A stretch of DNA of 64,000 nt from Dokdonella fugitiva (GTDB lineage Bacteria > Pseudomonadota > Gammaproteobacteria > Xanthomonadales > Rhodanobacteraceae). The DNA is taken from NCBI RefSeq assembly GCF_014138265.1, contig NZ_JACGXL010000002.1, forward strand, positions 62,001 to 126,000, given 5' to 3'. Below, one piece after another: positions 8,066-16,800 of this stretch (the stretch's first letter is position 1; every line of letters starts with the position of its first letter). The translations under genes and the position numbers were made by a program. The notes beneath the pieces are model-generated. The model saw only the letters and a program-made list of their open reading frames with translations. It did no database searches and had not been told where the DNA came from.

Positions 8066-9547
8066 ATGGCCAACGACAGCAGCGCCGCACATCCCCCGCT
8101 CCGCGCACGCCTCCGGCGCGCGCTCGTCGCCGCCGCGTTGGTCGGCCTGTCGACCGCAGGCGCGCAGCCCGACGACCACTCGCAGCATGCGCGGCCGCCC
8201 TTCACGCCGGGCCAGGGCTCGAGCACGCCGCTGCAAAGGGTCGCCGCGGCGTGCGAAGCGAACGTCTACGCGGGCCAGCCGCTCGCGTTGCGCACCCTGC
8301 TGCCGCAGGGCAACGACGCGCCGCAGGCGGCACCGCCGAAGCCGCCGAAGGGCACCGTGTTCCGCGATCGCGCAGGCACCTGCGTCGTGCGCGCGACCGC
8401 GCACGACGTCGAACCGCCGCCGACCTTCGCGCGCAACGACTACTCGCGGCGGCAGCCATTCAATGCGGATTCGAGCCTGATCCTCGTCTACTCGAGCGGC
8501 GGCTACTGGCATCTCTACGATGCGAACACGCTGCGCTACCTCAAGCGCCTCGACGGCCCCGCCGGCGACGCCGAGCCGCAGTGGCATGCGACCGATCCGA
8601 ACACGCTCTACTACCTGCCGACCAATGGCGGCCTCAAGCTGTACGCACTCGACATCCGCGACAACCAGTCGCGCGTCGCCGCCGATTTCAGTGGCCGCCT
8701 GCCGTGGCCCGACGCGACGCACGTGTGGACGAAGGACGAAGGCTCTCCGTCGGCGGACGGCCGCTACTGGGGCTTCCAGGCCGAGGCGGGCAACGAGTTC
8801 GCGATCCGCGGCTATGTCGTCTACGACCTCGAGGCGGATCGCATCGTCGGCACGCGCGCGACGTCGGTGCGCCCCGACCACGTGAGCATGAGTCCATCCG
8901 GGCGCTGGTTCACCAGCTCGGGCGACGACGAGGGCACCTGGGCGTGGTCGCCCGATTTCCGCACGAAGAAGAAGCTGCACCACAAGTCGGAGCACTCCGA
9001 TCTCGCGATCGGCGCGAACGGCCACGACCTCTACGTCTCGGTCGATTTCCAGAGCGCGCGCGGCGACGTCTTCTTCGTCGATATCGACGCCTGCCCGTCC
9101 GTGCCCGCCTCGGCGCCCGCGGCGGGCGTGGCCGAGTGCCCGCGCACGCTGCTGTTCCCGACCTACATCGACGGCGCGCACGCGTCGCTGCACTTCTCCG
9201 GCAAGGCGTTCGCCAACCCGGGCTGGGTCGTCGTGTCGAGCTACGACACGCAGCGCACGCGCAGCGGCACCTGGCCGTGGTACACGAACAAGATCTTCGC
9301 GGTCGAACTCGCGCCGCGCCCGCGCATGGTCACGCTCGGCTACCACGAGGTGACCCGTTACGCCGGCTACTGGACCGAGCCGCACGCGGCACCGAACCGC
9401 ACGCTCGGCCGCGTCATGTTCAACTCGAACTGGGACACGACCAGTGCCGATGACGTCGACGACTACATGATCGTGCTGCGCGATCGCGCGATCCCGCTCG
9501 CTGCGCGCGCGGCGGCGCCCGCCGCGATCGCCGGGCGCGCGCGCTGA
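8066..9547 (+). CDS. secreted beta-propeller protein, paralogue of the 900-2294 gene
   Basis: 493 residues starting at the ATG preceded by GGAGG (8054-8058). The longer frame from 7976 adds 30 residues without signal character. Residues 1-34 are a twin-Arg-poor, Sec-like signal peptide ending near STAGA. The mature part aligns along its length with the 900-2294 product (FARNDYSRR, PTNGGLKLYALDI, DGRYWGFQAEAG, HHKSEHSDLAIG), pointing to a TolB-like propeller produced by duplication. Unlike the paralogue it has no F-x-x-GFE motif after the signal peptide. It instead has a His/Gln/Pro-rich spacer of about 50 residues. It ends 3 bp before the stop codon of convergent galE, with no terminator between them. 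Confidence 0.8.
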   Translation: MANDSSAAHPPLRARLRRALVAAALVGLSTAGAQPDDHSQHARPPFTPGQGSSTPLQRVAAACEANVYAGQPLALRTLLPQGNDAPQAAPPKPPKGTVFRDRAGTCVVRATAHDVEPPPTFARNDYSRRQPFNADSSLILVYSSGGYWHLYDANTLRYLKRLDGPAGDAEPQWHATDPNTLYYLPTNGGLKLYALDIRDNQSRVAADFSGRLPWPDATHVWTKDEGSPSADGRYWGFQAEAGNEFAIRGYVVYDLEADRIVGTRATSVRPDHVSMSPSGRWFTSSGDDEGTWAWSPDFRTKKKLHHKSEHSDLAIGANGHDLYVSVDFQSARGDVFFVDIDACPSVPASAPAAGVAECPRTLLFPTYIDGAHASLHFSGKAFANPGWVVVSSYDTQRTRSGTWPWYTNKIFAVELAPRPRMVTLGYHEVTRYAGYWTEPHAAPNRTLGRVMFNSNWDTTSADDVDDYMIVLRDRAIPLAARAAAPAAIAGRAR

Positions 9548-9550
9548 CCG

Positions 9551-10543
9551 TCACGCCGCGCGTGCGGCGAGCGTGCGTTCCCACGCGAGCGCGGTGCGCG
9601 CGATGAGGTCGAGGTCGTCGTGGCGCGGCGCCCAGCCGAGCACGTCGCGGATGCGCCGCGCGTCGGCGACGAGCGCGGGAATGTCGCCGTCGCGCCGCGG
9701 CTGCTCGACCACGCGCAACGGCGCGCCGCTCGCGCGCTCGACCGCGGCGATCACCTCGCGCACCGAGTAGCCGTGGCCGTAGCCGCAGTTGAGCGTCGTC
9801 GACGCGCCGCCGTCGCCGAGGTAATCGAGCGCACGCAGGTGCGCGTCGGCGAGGTCCTCGACGTGGATGAAATCGCGGATGCCGGTGCCGTCCGGCGTCG
9901 CGTAGTCGGTGCCGAAGATCGCGAGCGCGTCGCGCCGACCGGTGGCGACTTCGCAGGCGACCTTGAACAGCAGCGTCGAGCCGCGCGTCGACAGCCCGAT
10001 GCGACCGAGCGGGTCGCAGCCGGCGACGTTGAAGTAGCGCAGGATCACGTGGCGCATGCTGCCGTTCGCGTCGAGGTCGCGCAGCATCCATTCGCTCATG
10101 AGCTTGGAACTGCCGTACGGGCTGATCGGCCGGGTCGGCGTGTCCTCGCCCGCGCGACCGTCGGCGGTCGGTCCGTACACGGCGGCGGTCGAGGAGAACA
10201 CGACGCGACGCACGCCGCGGCGCACGCAGGCCTCGAGCAGGTTGCGCGTCGCGCAGGTGTTGTTCGCGTAGTAGCGCAGCGGGTCGGCGACCGATTCCGG
10301 CACGATCGTGCGCGCGGCGAAGTGCAGCACCGCGCCGACGTCGTGTTCGCGCAAGAGCGCATCGACGAGCGCCGCGTCGGCGGTGTTGCCGACGACGAGT
10401 GGCGCATCGAGCACGGCCTCGCGGAAACCCGTGCTGAGGTCGTCGAGCACGACCACCGGCGTGCCGGCCTCGCGCAACTGGCGCACGACGTGGCTGCCGA
10501 TGTAGCCGGCGCCGCCGGTCACGAGGACGGTATTCGCACTCAC
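9551..10543 (-). CDS. galE: UDP-glucose 4-epimerase
   Basis: 330 residues, the usual GalE length. The N-terminal Rossmann motif VLVTGGAGYIGSHV is present, with FSSTAAVYG containing the catalytic Ser/Thr region, and YGSSKLMSEWMLRD giving the YxxxK pair. RDFIHVEDLADAHLRAL and the C-terminal sugar-binding part are present. The enzyme interconverts UDP-glucose and UDP-galactose in the cytoplasm. The start is a GTG at 10543 preceded by GAGGAG and overlapping the stop of the upstream gene as GTGA. It is the last gene of the minus-strand biosynthetic operon, so it may supply a UDP-sugar to that pathway rather than serve general metabolism. Confidence 0.93.
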   Translation of the reverse strand: MSANTVLVTGGAGYIGSHVVRQLREAGTPVVVLDDLSTGFREAVLDAPLVVGNTADAALVDALLREHDVGAVLHFAARTIVPESVADPLRYYANNTCATRNLLEACVRRGVRRVVFSSTAAVYGPTADGRAGEDTPTRPISPYGSSKLMSEWMLRDLDANGSMRHVILRYFNVAGCDPLGRIGLSTRGSTLLFKVACEVATGRRDALAIFGTDYATPDGTGIRDFIHVEDLADAHLRALDYLGDGGASTTLNCGYGHGYSVREVIAAVERASGAPLRVVEQPRRDGDIPALVADARRIRDVLGWAPRHDDLDLIARTALAWERTLAARAA

Positions 10544-12228
10544 GATGGCTCCTCGGTTCGGGTGGCGCGCATGCGCCGGCGCGGCACGAGCCGCTTGCCG
10601 TCGACGATCTCGATGCCGGTGCCGCGGCTGTAGGTGTGGCAGCCGCGCAGGCCGCGCCGCCAGTCCGGATCGATGCGGCCGAGCGGCCGTTCTTCGTAGC
10701 GCCCGGGCTCGAGCACGACGACTTCGTTGAAGACGACCGCGTAGCCATAGTCGACGCTGCAGTCCTGCGCGGGGCGGATCAGGCGGCCGTCGTGCACGAA
10801 CAGCTTGCCGGCCGGTCGCGCGCGGCGCACGTCGCTGAGCAATGGATTGGCCGGATGCGCGCGCCACGGCCCGAGCGGCGAATCGGCGACGAACAGGAAC
10901 AGGTCGGTCCATACGCGCCGGTCGACGTCGAGCGGACTTTCGCTGATGCAGGCGAACAGGTACCAGTGCGTGCCGTCGTGGTGCAGCGTGCCGTCGACCG
11001 CGTTGCGGCCGCGCAGCAGCTCGGCCGCGAATGCCCAGCGCGCGGGGAACTCGACCGCGCGATGCAGCGCGAACGTGTGCGCGGCCGACGACTCGACCGT
11101 GAGCCAGAGTTCGCCCTGCCACTCGTACACGAGCGGGTACGACAGGTGCCAGGGCTCGTCGAACACGGTGCGCACGTCGACCGGCGCGAGCGCGGCGTCG
11201 AGTTCGGCGACTGCGATGCGGCCACGCCGCGTCGCGTACGGATACTCCTCGACGAACAACCAGTCACGACCGTCGCGATGCACGAGCGAAGGATCGGCCC
11301 AGAAGCGCCCGGGCGGCGTGTCGAGCACGCGCAGGTCGTGCGCCCGCGGCCGGGCGGGGTCGAGGGGCACGTCGCTGCGGCGCGCGGCGAGCACCCAGTC
11401 TTCGCCGCGGCCGAGGCGCGGCACGTGCCGACGCAACGCGCGCGCGGCGAGGCGCAGCGCGAACGCGCCGAGCGCGAACGGCCCCGGTGGCGTGAACGCG
11501 GACGTCGCTTCGCCGACCGGCGTTTCGCCCGCGGCGAGCCGGCGCAGCAGGCGCACGAGCGTCGCCGGCACGCGCAACAACTGGTAGGCGCGGTTGCGTG
11601 CGAACGAGAGCTGCGCGGTCGCGCTCCAGTCGGCGCCGAGCAATCGCACGTCGCGACCGTCGTGGACGACGATGCCGCCGCGACTGACCGCCTCGCCGCG
11701 CCACAGCGGCGCGAGGTGGCGCAGGCCGTGGCGCCGCGCGTCGGTCGCGTCGCGCTCGAGGAACCAGGCGCCGCGCGTCGCGAGCGCGGCGATTCCGGCC
11801 GACGGCGGCGGGAGGCCGAAGCCGAGCAGCAGGTCGGCGCCGTACGCACGCAGCTGCAACGCGCCGCGTTCATCGAGCTCGAGGCGGCCGTCGTGCTCGC
11901 GCGCGCCGATCTCGAGCAGTGGCACGTCGACGAGGCGGTCGCGTAGTTCGACCGGCGCGGTCGCCTTGCGCGCGCCGCCGGCGAGCGCCGCGTCGACGCT
12001 TACGAACGCGTCGACCGCGCGAGGGCGCGACGGCGGCGACGGCAGCGGCGCGTGCAGCACCGCGAGCAGCTCGCAGCCGTCGTCGGCGACGAGCGCGGCG
12101 AGCGACTCGGCGATCCACGCCGGCACGACCACCCGATCGACGAAGGCGAGCACGCGCAGCGCGCGGCATCCGGGCGGCAACGGCGCATACAGCGGCGTCG
12201 GCGCGACGGCGTCGGCGCGCTGCGTCAT
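10540..12228 (-). CDS. GINT1-like / formyltransferase-like protein with five-bladed propeller
   Basis: 562 residues. Residues about 15-190 look like a degenerate formyl-transferase/Rossmann domain (GADLLLGFGLPPPSAGIAAL, then RHGLRHLAPLWRGE). The C-terminal 300 residues resemble the GH43/GH68-like five-bladed propeller found in glucosamine inositolphosphorylceramide transferase family proteins: PPGRFWADPSLV, WLFVEEYPY, EPWHLSYPLVYEWQGELWL and DGTLHHDGTHWYLFA. Bacterial members lie in polysaccharide and natural-product loci; their reaction is generally unknown. The start at 12228 overlaps the preceding stop as ATGA, and its own stop overlaps galE. Sugar transfer or N-acyl modification of the operon product is a guess from context. 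Confidence 0.7.
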   Translation of the reverse strand: MTQRADAVAPTPLYAPLPPGCRALRVLAFVDRVVVPAWIAESLAALVADDGCELLAVLHAPLPSPPSRPRAVDAFVSVDAALAGGARKATAPVELRDRLVDVPLLEIGAREHDGRLELDERGALQLRAYGADLLLGFGLPPPSAGIAALATRGAWFLERDATDARRHGLRHLAPLWRGEAVSRGGIVVHDGRDVRLLGADWSATAQLSFARNRAYQLLRVPATLVRLLRRLAAGETPVGEATSAFTPPGPFALGAFALRLAARALRRHVPRLGRGEDWVLAARRSDVPLDPARPRAHDLRVLDTPPGRFWADPSLVHRDGRDWLFVEEYPYATRRGRIAVAELDAALAPVDVRTVFDEPWHLSYPLVYEWQGELWLTVESSAAHTFALHRAVEFPARWAFAAELLRGRNAVDGTLHHDGTHWYLFACISESPLDVDRRVWTDLFLFVADSPLGPWRAHPANPLLSDVRRARPAGKLFVHDGRLIRPAQDCSVDYGYAVVFNEVVVLEPGRYEERPLGRIDPDWRRGLRGCHTYSRGTGIEIVDGKRLVPRRRMRATRTEEPS

Positions 12229-13007
12229 GCGAAGGCCCGACCCCAGTCGCCGATCGCCTGCAGCAACCGCGCACGATCCTGCACGCGCATGAACATGTGG
12301 TCGCAATCGGGCCAGTACTCGAAACGCACGCACGCGGCGGCGGTGGGTGCACCGAATGTCGCCGCGAACTGCGCGCGATGCGTGAAGTACGCGGCCGCGC
12401 CGCCGGTGTAGAGCGCGAACACGCCGACTTCGCGCGCGACGAGGCGGCCGAGTTCGACGCGCGCGGCGGCGAGCGCAGGCCAGTCGCGCATGTTGCCGTC
12501 GCCGATCGCGGGCGCGCGCTTGCGACGCGTGAAGCGACCGAGCAGCGTCTTCAGCGCCGACGCGCCACGGCCGAGCAGGAGCTGCAGCTGGCCGACGCGG
12601 AACCACGCGCCACGGTGCGCGTACGGGTCGAGCAGGAGCAGTCCGCACACGCGCTCGTCGGCGAGTGCGATCTTCCAGCCCTGGTCGGCGGCGCTGCACA
12701 GGCCACCGATGACGAAGCGGTCCGCGCCGACCAGCGCACCGAGCCGGTCGAAGCCGCGCATGATCACCGCGACATCGTCGCCACGCTTGGGCGGCGCGTC
12801 GCCGACGCCGGGCTGGTCGACGCGCAGCACGGCGAAGCCCTGCGCGGCGAGCGCGCGCGCGAGGTCGACGTGCATGCGGAACGGACCCGAGCGCGGGATG
12901 AAGCCTGCGTTGAGCAGCACCCACAGCGGCCGCCGCGTCGGTTGCGCGGGACGCGTGAGCACGCCGGTGAGGCCGTGGCCGAGGTCGAGCGGGGCTTCCT
13001 CGATCAT
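12225..13007 (-). CDS. alpha/beta-hydrolase with Cys at the nucleophile elbow (hydrolase-1 like)
   Basis: 260 residues with a full alpha/beta-hydrolase outline: LLNAGFIPRSGPFRM near the N-terminus (oxyanion region), VLRVDQPGVGD, the nucleophile elbow FVIGGLCSAADQGW with Cys instead of Ser, and a C-terminal WPDCDHMFMR supplying the likely catalytic His. The pattern resembles the hydrolase called exosortase A system-associated hydrolase 1, also with a GLC elbow, but no exosortase is visible here. RBS GAGGAA precedes the ATG at 13007. Overlaps with both neighbours are 4 nt. Possible roles are release of the chain from the last PCP or removal of misprimed acyl groups. Confidence 0.75.
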   Translation of the reverse strand: MIEEAPLDLGHGLTGVLTRPAQPTRRPLWVLLNAGFIPRSGPFRMHVDLARALAAQGFAVLRVDQPGVGDAPPKRGDDVAVIMRGFDRLGALVGADRFVIGGLCSAADQGWKIALADERVCGLLLLDPYAHRGAWFRVGQLQLLLGRGASALKTLLGRFTRRKRAPAIGDGNMRDWPALAAARVELGRLVAREVGVFALYTGGAAAYFTHRAQFAATFGAPTAAACVRFEYWPDCDHMFMRVQDRARLLQAIGDWGRAFA

Positions 13008-13846
13008 TTCGCTTCCTCGCCCGGTGCCGCCTGCGCGAGCGCATCGATGCAGGCCGCGACCGGCGGCGTGATGAAGGTCGCGCGCAGGTCGATGCGCGCA
13101 TGCCAGCCGGCCGCCGCAGCCGGCAGGGCGACGTGCTGGCGCGCCTGCGGCAGCGGCGCGGCGCGCTCGTCGTCGACGACGCGCAGGTCGAGCGCGGCAT
13201 CGGCCGAGCGCGCCTCCGCGAGCAGTCCGTCGAGGCTCTGCGCGGCGATCTGCGCGCGCAACGACGCGGGACAGTACGACGCGAGCAGGCGATCCGCCTC
13301 GGCCGGTTTCGGCTGCGTGCCGATGAACGGGTAGCGCAGGCGCGAGGCGCGCTCGCGCGCATCCATCGCGACGAGTTCGTCGAGCCACGCACGGCCGTCG
13401 GTGAGCGGCTGCCACAGCCACAGCGGCAGGCGATGGCGTTGCGCGAGCCGTGCCGCGGGCCACGCGCCCGCGCGCGCGCCGAATGCGATCAGCGGCACCC
13501 CCGGCACGCGGCGCGCGAGTTCGTCGAGCGCGGTCCCGGCATCGGCGAACACGCCGTCGAGGGTGAACGCCGTCTCGTCGCCCCACGAATCGCCGCTGCC
13601 GTAGTAGTCGAAGCGCAGGCTCGCGATGCCGCGTTCGGCCAGGCGCGCCGCGACCAGCGACAGCAGGCGGTAACTGAGGAACTGTTCGTGGAAGAACGGC
13701 GGACAGAGCACGAACGCCGCGCGCGCCGGGCCGCGCGCGGCACGGAACACCGTGAACAGGCGCCGATCCGGCGCGCCCGCGAACGCGAATTCGTGCAAGG
13801 CTTCGCCGGCGCGCTCCGGCGCCGGCGGCGCGATCGTCGCCGTCAT
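13004..13846 (-). CDS. alpha/beta-hydrolase-like protein lacking the Ser nucleophile (hydrolase-2 like)
   Basis: 280 residues. Conserved early blocks FVLCPPFFHEQFLSYRLLS and SLRFDYYGSGDSWGD match alpha/beta-hydrolases near polysaccharide and PEP-CTERM/exosortase A loci (hydrolase-2 type). At the elbow the sequence reads AFGARAGAW, with Arg where Ser or Cys is expected. No clear C-terminal catalytic His is seen. It may therefore be non-catalytic or act as a partner of the adjacent Cys-type hydrolase. The start at 13846 is fixed by the ATGA overlap with the synthase stop, and its end overlaps the next gene in the same way. Confidence 0.7.
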   Translation of the reverse strand: MTATIAPPAPERAGEALHEFAFAGAPDRRLFTVFRAARGPARAAFVLCPPFFHEQFLSYRLLSLVAARLAERGIASLRFDYYGSGDSWGDETAFTLDGVFADAGTALDELARRVPGVPLIAFGARAGAWPAARLAQRHRLPLWLWQPLTDGRAWLDELVAMDARERASRLRYPFIGTQPKPAEADRLLASYCPASLRAQIAAQSLDGLLAEARSADAALDLRVVDDERAAPLPQARQHVALPAAAAGWHARIDLRATFITPPVAACIDALAQAAPGEEAK

Positions 13847-16800
13847 CCGCCGCGCCCGCCGAACAGTCCGCGCAGGCGCGACATCCAGCCGCCCTGCTTC
13901 GCCGTGCGTTCGCGCGGCAACATCTCGGCGACGCTGCCGAGCGTGCCGGTGGCGATCGCGAGCACGTTGAGGCGCACGCCGGCTTCGCGCTCGACGCGCG
14001 CCATCATGTCGACCGCGAGCAGCGAATCGCCGCCGAGGTCGAAGAAGTTGTCGTCGGCGCGTGCCTCGGCGACGCCGATGAGCTCGCACCAGAGCGCGGC
14101 GAGATAGGTGATGCGCGCGTCGGCCGGCGCGGCCACGGCGTCGTCCACGTGGCCACCCTGCTCGGGCGGCATCGGCAGCGCCTTGCGATCGGTCTTGCCG
14201 TTCGGCGTGGTCGGCATCGTCTCGAGCACGACGATGTGGTTCGGCCGCATGTACGGCGGCAGCGATTCGCGCAGGCGCTCGCGCACGCGGCCGGCGAGGT
14301 CGCCGTAGCGATCGCGCGAGGTCACGTAGAGCACGAGGCGCTGGTCGCGCGGGCCGAACTCGCGCACCGCCGCCGCGGCCTCGCGCACGAGCGGATCCTC
14401 GTGCGCGGCCGCCTCGATGTCGCCGAGTTCGATGCGGAAGCCGCGCAGCTTGACCTGGTCGTCGGCGCGGCCGTGGAAGTACAGCACGCCGTCCTGCAGG
14501 CTGCCGACGTCGCCGGTGCGGTACATGCGGCTGCCGTCGCCGGCGAACGCGTCGACGCGGAAGCGCTCGGCGGTGAGGTCGGGGCGATGCAGGTAGCCGT
14601 CGGCGACGCCGTCGCCGCCGATCCAGATCTCGCCCTGCTCGCCGGCGGCGAGCACGCGTCCCGATTCGTCGAGCACGTGGATGCGCGTGTTGGCGATCGG
14701 CCGGCCGAGCGGCACCGGCCCGTCGCCGGCCTCGACGCGGTGGATCGTCGACCAGATCGTCGTCTCGGTCGGCCCGTACATGTTCCACAGCTCGCCGCAG
14801 TGGCGCACGACTTCGTTGGCGAGGTCGCGCGGCATCGCTTCACCGCCGACGAGCAGCTTGAGGCCGGCGAGGCCTTCGACGCGGCCGCCGTCGCAGAGCA
14901 GGCGCAGCAGGGTCGGCGTCGTCTGCAGCACGGTCGCGCCGCAGTCCTTCACCAGCGCCATCGTCTTCTGCGGATCGCGCACTTGCGCCTCGGTCGCGAT
15001 GTGCACGCGTGCGCCGCTCACGAGCGGCAGGTACAGCTCCAGGCCGGCGATGTCGAACGACAGCGTGGTCACCGCGCAGATCACGTCGTCCGCGGCGAAG
15101 CCGGGTTCCTCGCGCATCGAGCGCAGGAAGTTGACGAGGTTGCGGTGCAGGATGCGCACGCCCTTCGGCTCGCCGGTCGAGCCGGAGGTGAACAGCACGT
15201 ATGCGAGGTCGGCGCCGCCGACCGCGGGCAACGACGCGACGTCGTCGTCGCCGACCGCGGGCAACGGCGCGACGTCGGCGTCGTCGACCGCGATCAGCGC
15301 GGCGTCGTGTTCGGTCACCGCTGCCGGAAGCTCGTGGCCGGCGAGCACCACCGTGTGGCGCAACGCCGAGCGCTCGATCATCGTGCGCAGGCGCTTGTCC
15401 GGGAAGCTCGCGTCGAGCGGCACGTAGGCGGCGCCCGCGCGCAGCACGCCGAGCGCCGCGGCGACCATCTCGCTGCGCCTGGGCATGCAGATGCCTACGA
15501 GGTCGCCGCACGAGACGCCGGCGGCGAGCAGGCGCGAGGCGACGCGCCCGCTCGCGCGCCACAGGTCGGTGTAGCGGTACTGCTGCGTTTCGCAGCTGAC
15601 CGCGATGCGGCCGGGTGTCGCGTGCACCTGCTCCTCGACGAGGTCGAGCAGCGAGGGACCGGATGCGACGGCGTGGAGCGGCGGCGTCATCGGCGGGGCC
15701 GTGGCGGCCGCGGTCGCGGCCGTGCGTGACGATGCAGCGGCCGCATGATCGGAAGTTTGCATGCCGATGTCCTCGAGCATTCGTTCGTACGCGGCGATCC
15801 AGCGCCGTATCGTCGCCGCGTCGTACAGCGCGGTGCGGTAGTGCAGGTCGAGCGAGAGCTGGCGCCCGTCGTCGTTGAGGTTGAAGAACAGGTCCCACAG
15901 CAGCGCGACGTGGCGGCAGTCGCGCCATTCGGTCACGACGCCGTCGAACTGCGGCGCGCGCACGCGCGGGTTGAGGTTGAAGATGACCTCGCCGAGCGCC
16001 CCGCGCACGCTGCGCCGGCGCAGCGAGCGCGCGCGCAGGATCGTCATGAGCGTGAGGTCCTGGTGGTCGGCCGCGTCGAGCAGCGCGGCCTGCGCGGTCG
16101 ACACCGCGGCGTCGACGCCCGCGCGCGGATCGATGCGCAGGCGCAGCGGCAGCGTGTTGACGCCGTCGCCGATCAGCGCGCCGCTGCCGGCGAGCGCCTG
16201 GCCCGCGAACGGTATCGCGATCGCGAAATCGCGCTGCGCCGCCAGCCGCGCGACGAACAGGCCGAACGCGCCGAGCAGCAGGCCGTAGAGCGTCGCGCCG
16301 CGACGGCGTGCTTCGGCACGCAGCGCGGCGGCGAGCGGCGCCGGGAACACGTGCCGCTCGGTGTCGGCGTCGAAGTCGGCGCCTTCCACGTGCGGGCGGT
16401 CGCCCGGGAGTTCGAGCGGCGCCGGGATGTCGGCGTAGACGCGGTTCCAGTAGGCCAGCTGCGCGGCACCGTTGGCGTCGCGGCGCGCACGCTCGGCGAG
16501 CGCGTACGCGCGGAAGCTTTGCGGCGGCGGCAGGCGCGGCTCGCGACCGCCCGCGTACGCGTTGTAGCAGGCCTGCAGTTCGTCGCAGAACACCGCGAGC
16601 GACCAGCCGTCCATGATCAGGTGGTGCGCGACCAGGTGCAGCGCATGGCGATGCTCGCCGAGTCGCAGCAGGGCGAACCGCGCCAGCGGCGCCCGCGCGA
16701 GGTCGAACGGCGTGCGCATCTGCCGATCGCACCAGGCCTCGAGCCGCTCGTCCGCGTCGGCGCCGGACAGGTCGACCTGCTGCAGCGGCAACGACGGCAG

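Noticed and set aside
7844-9385. N-terminal extension of the YdcF-like protein to 759 residues
   Set aside because: The added part is antisense to the propeller gene and Arg/Val-rich. A strong RBS (GGGAGG) before 7843 marks the true start.
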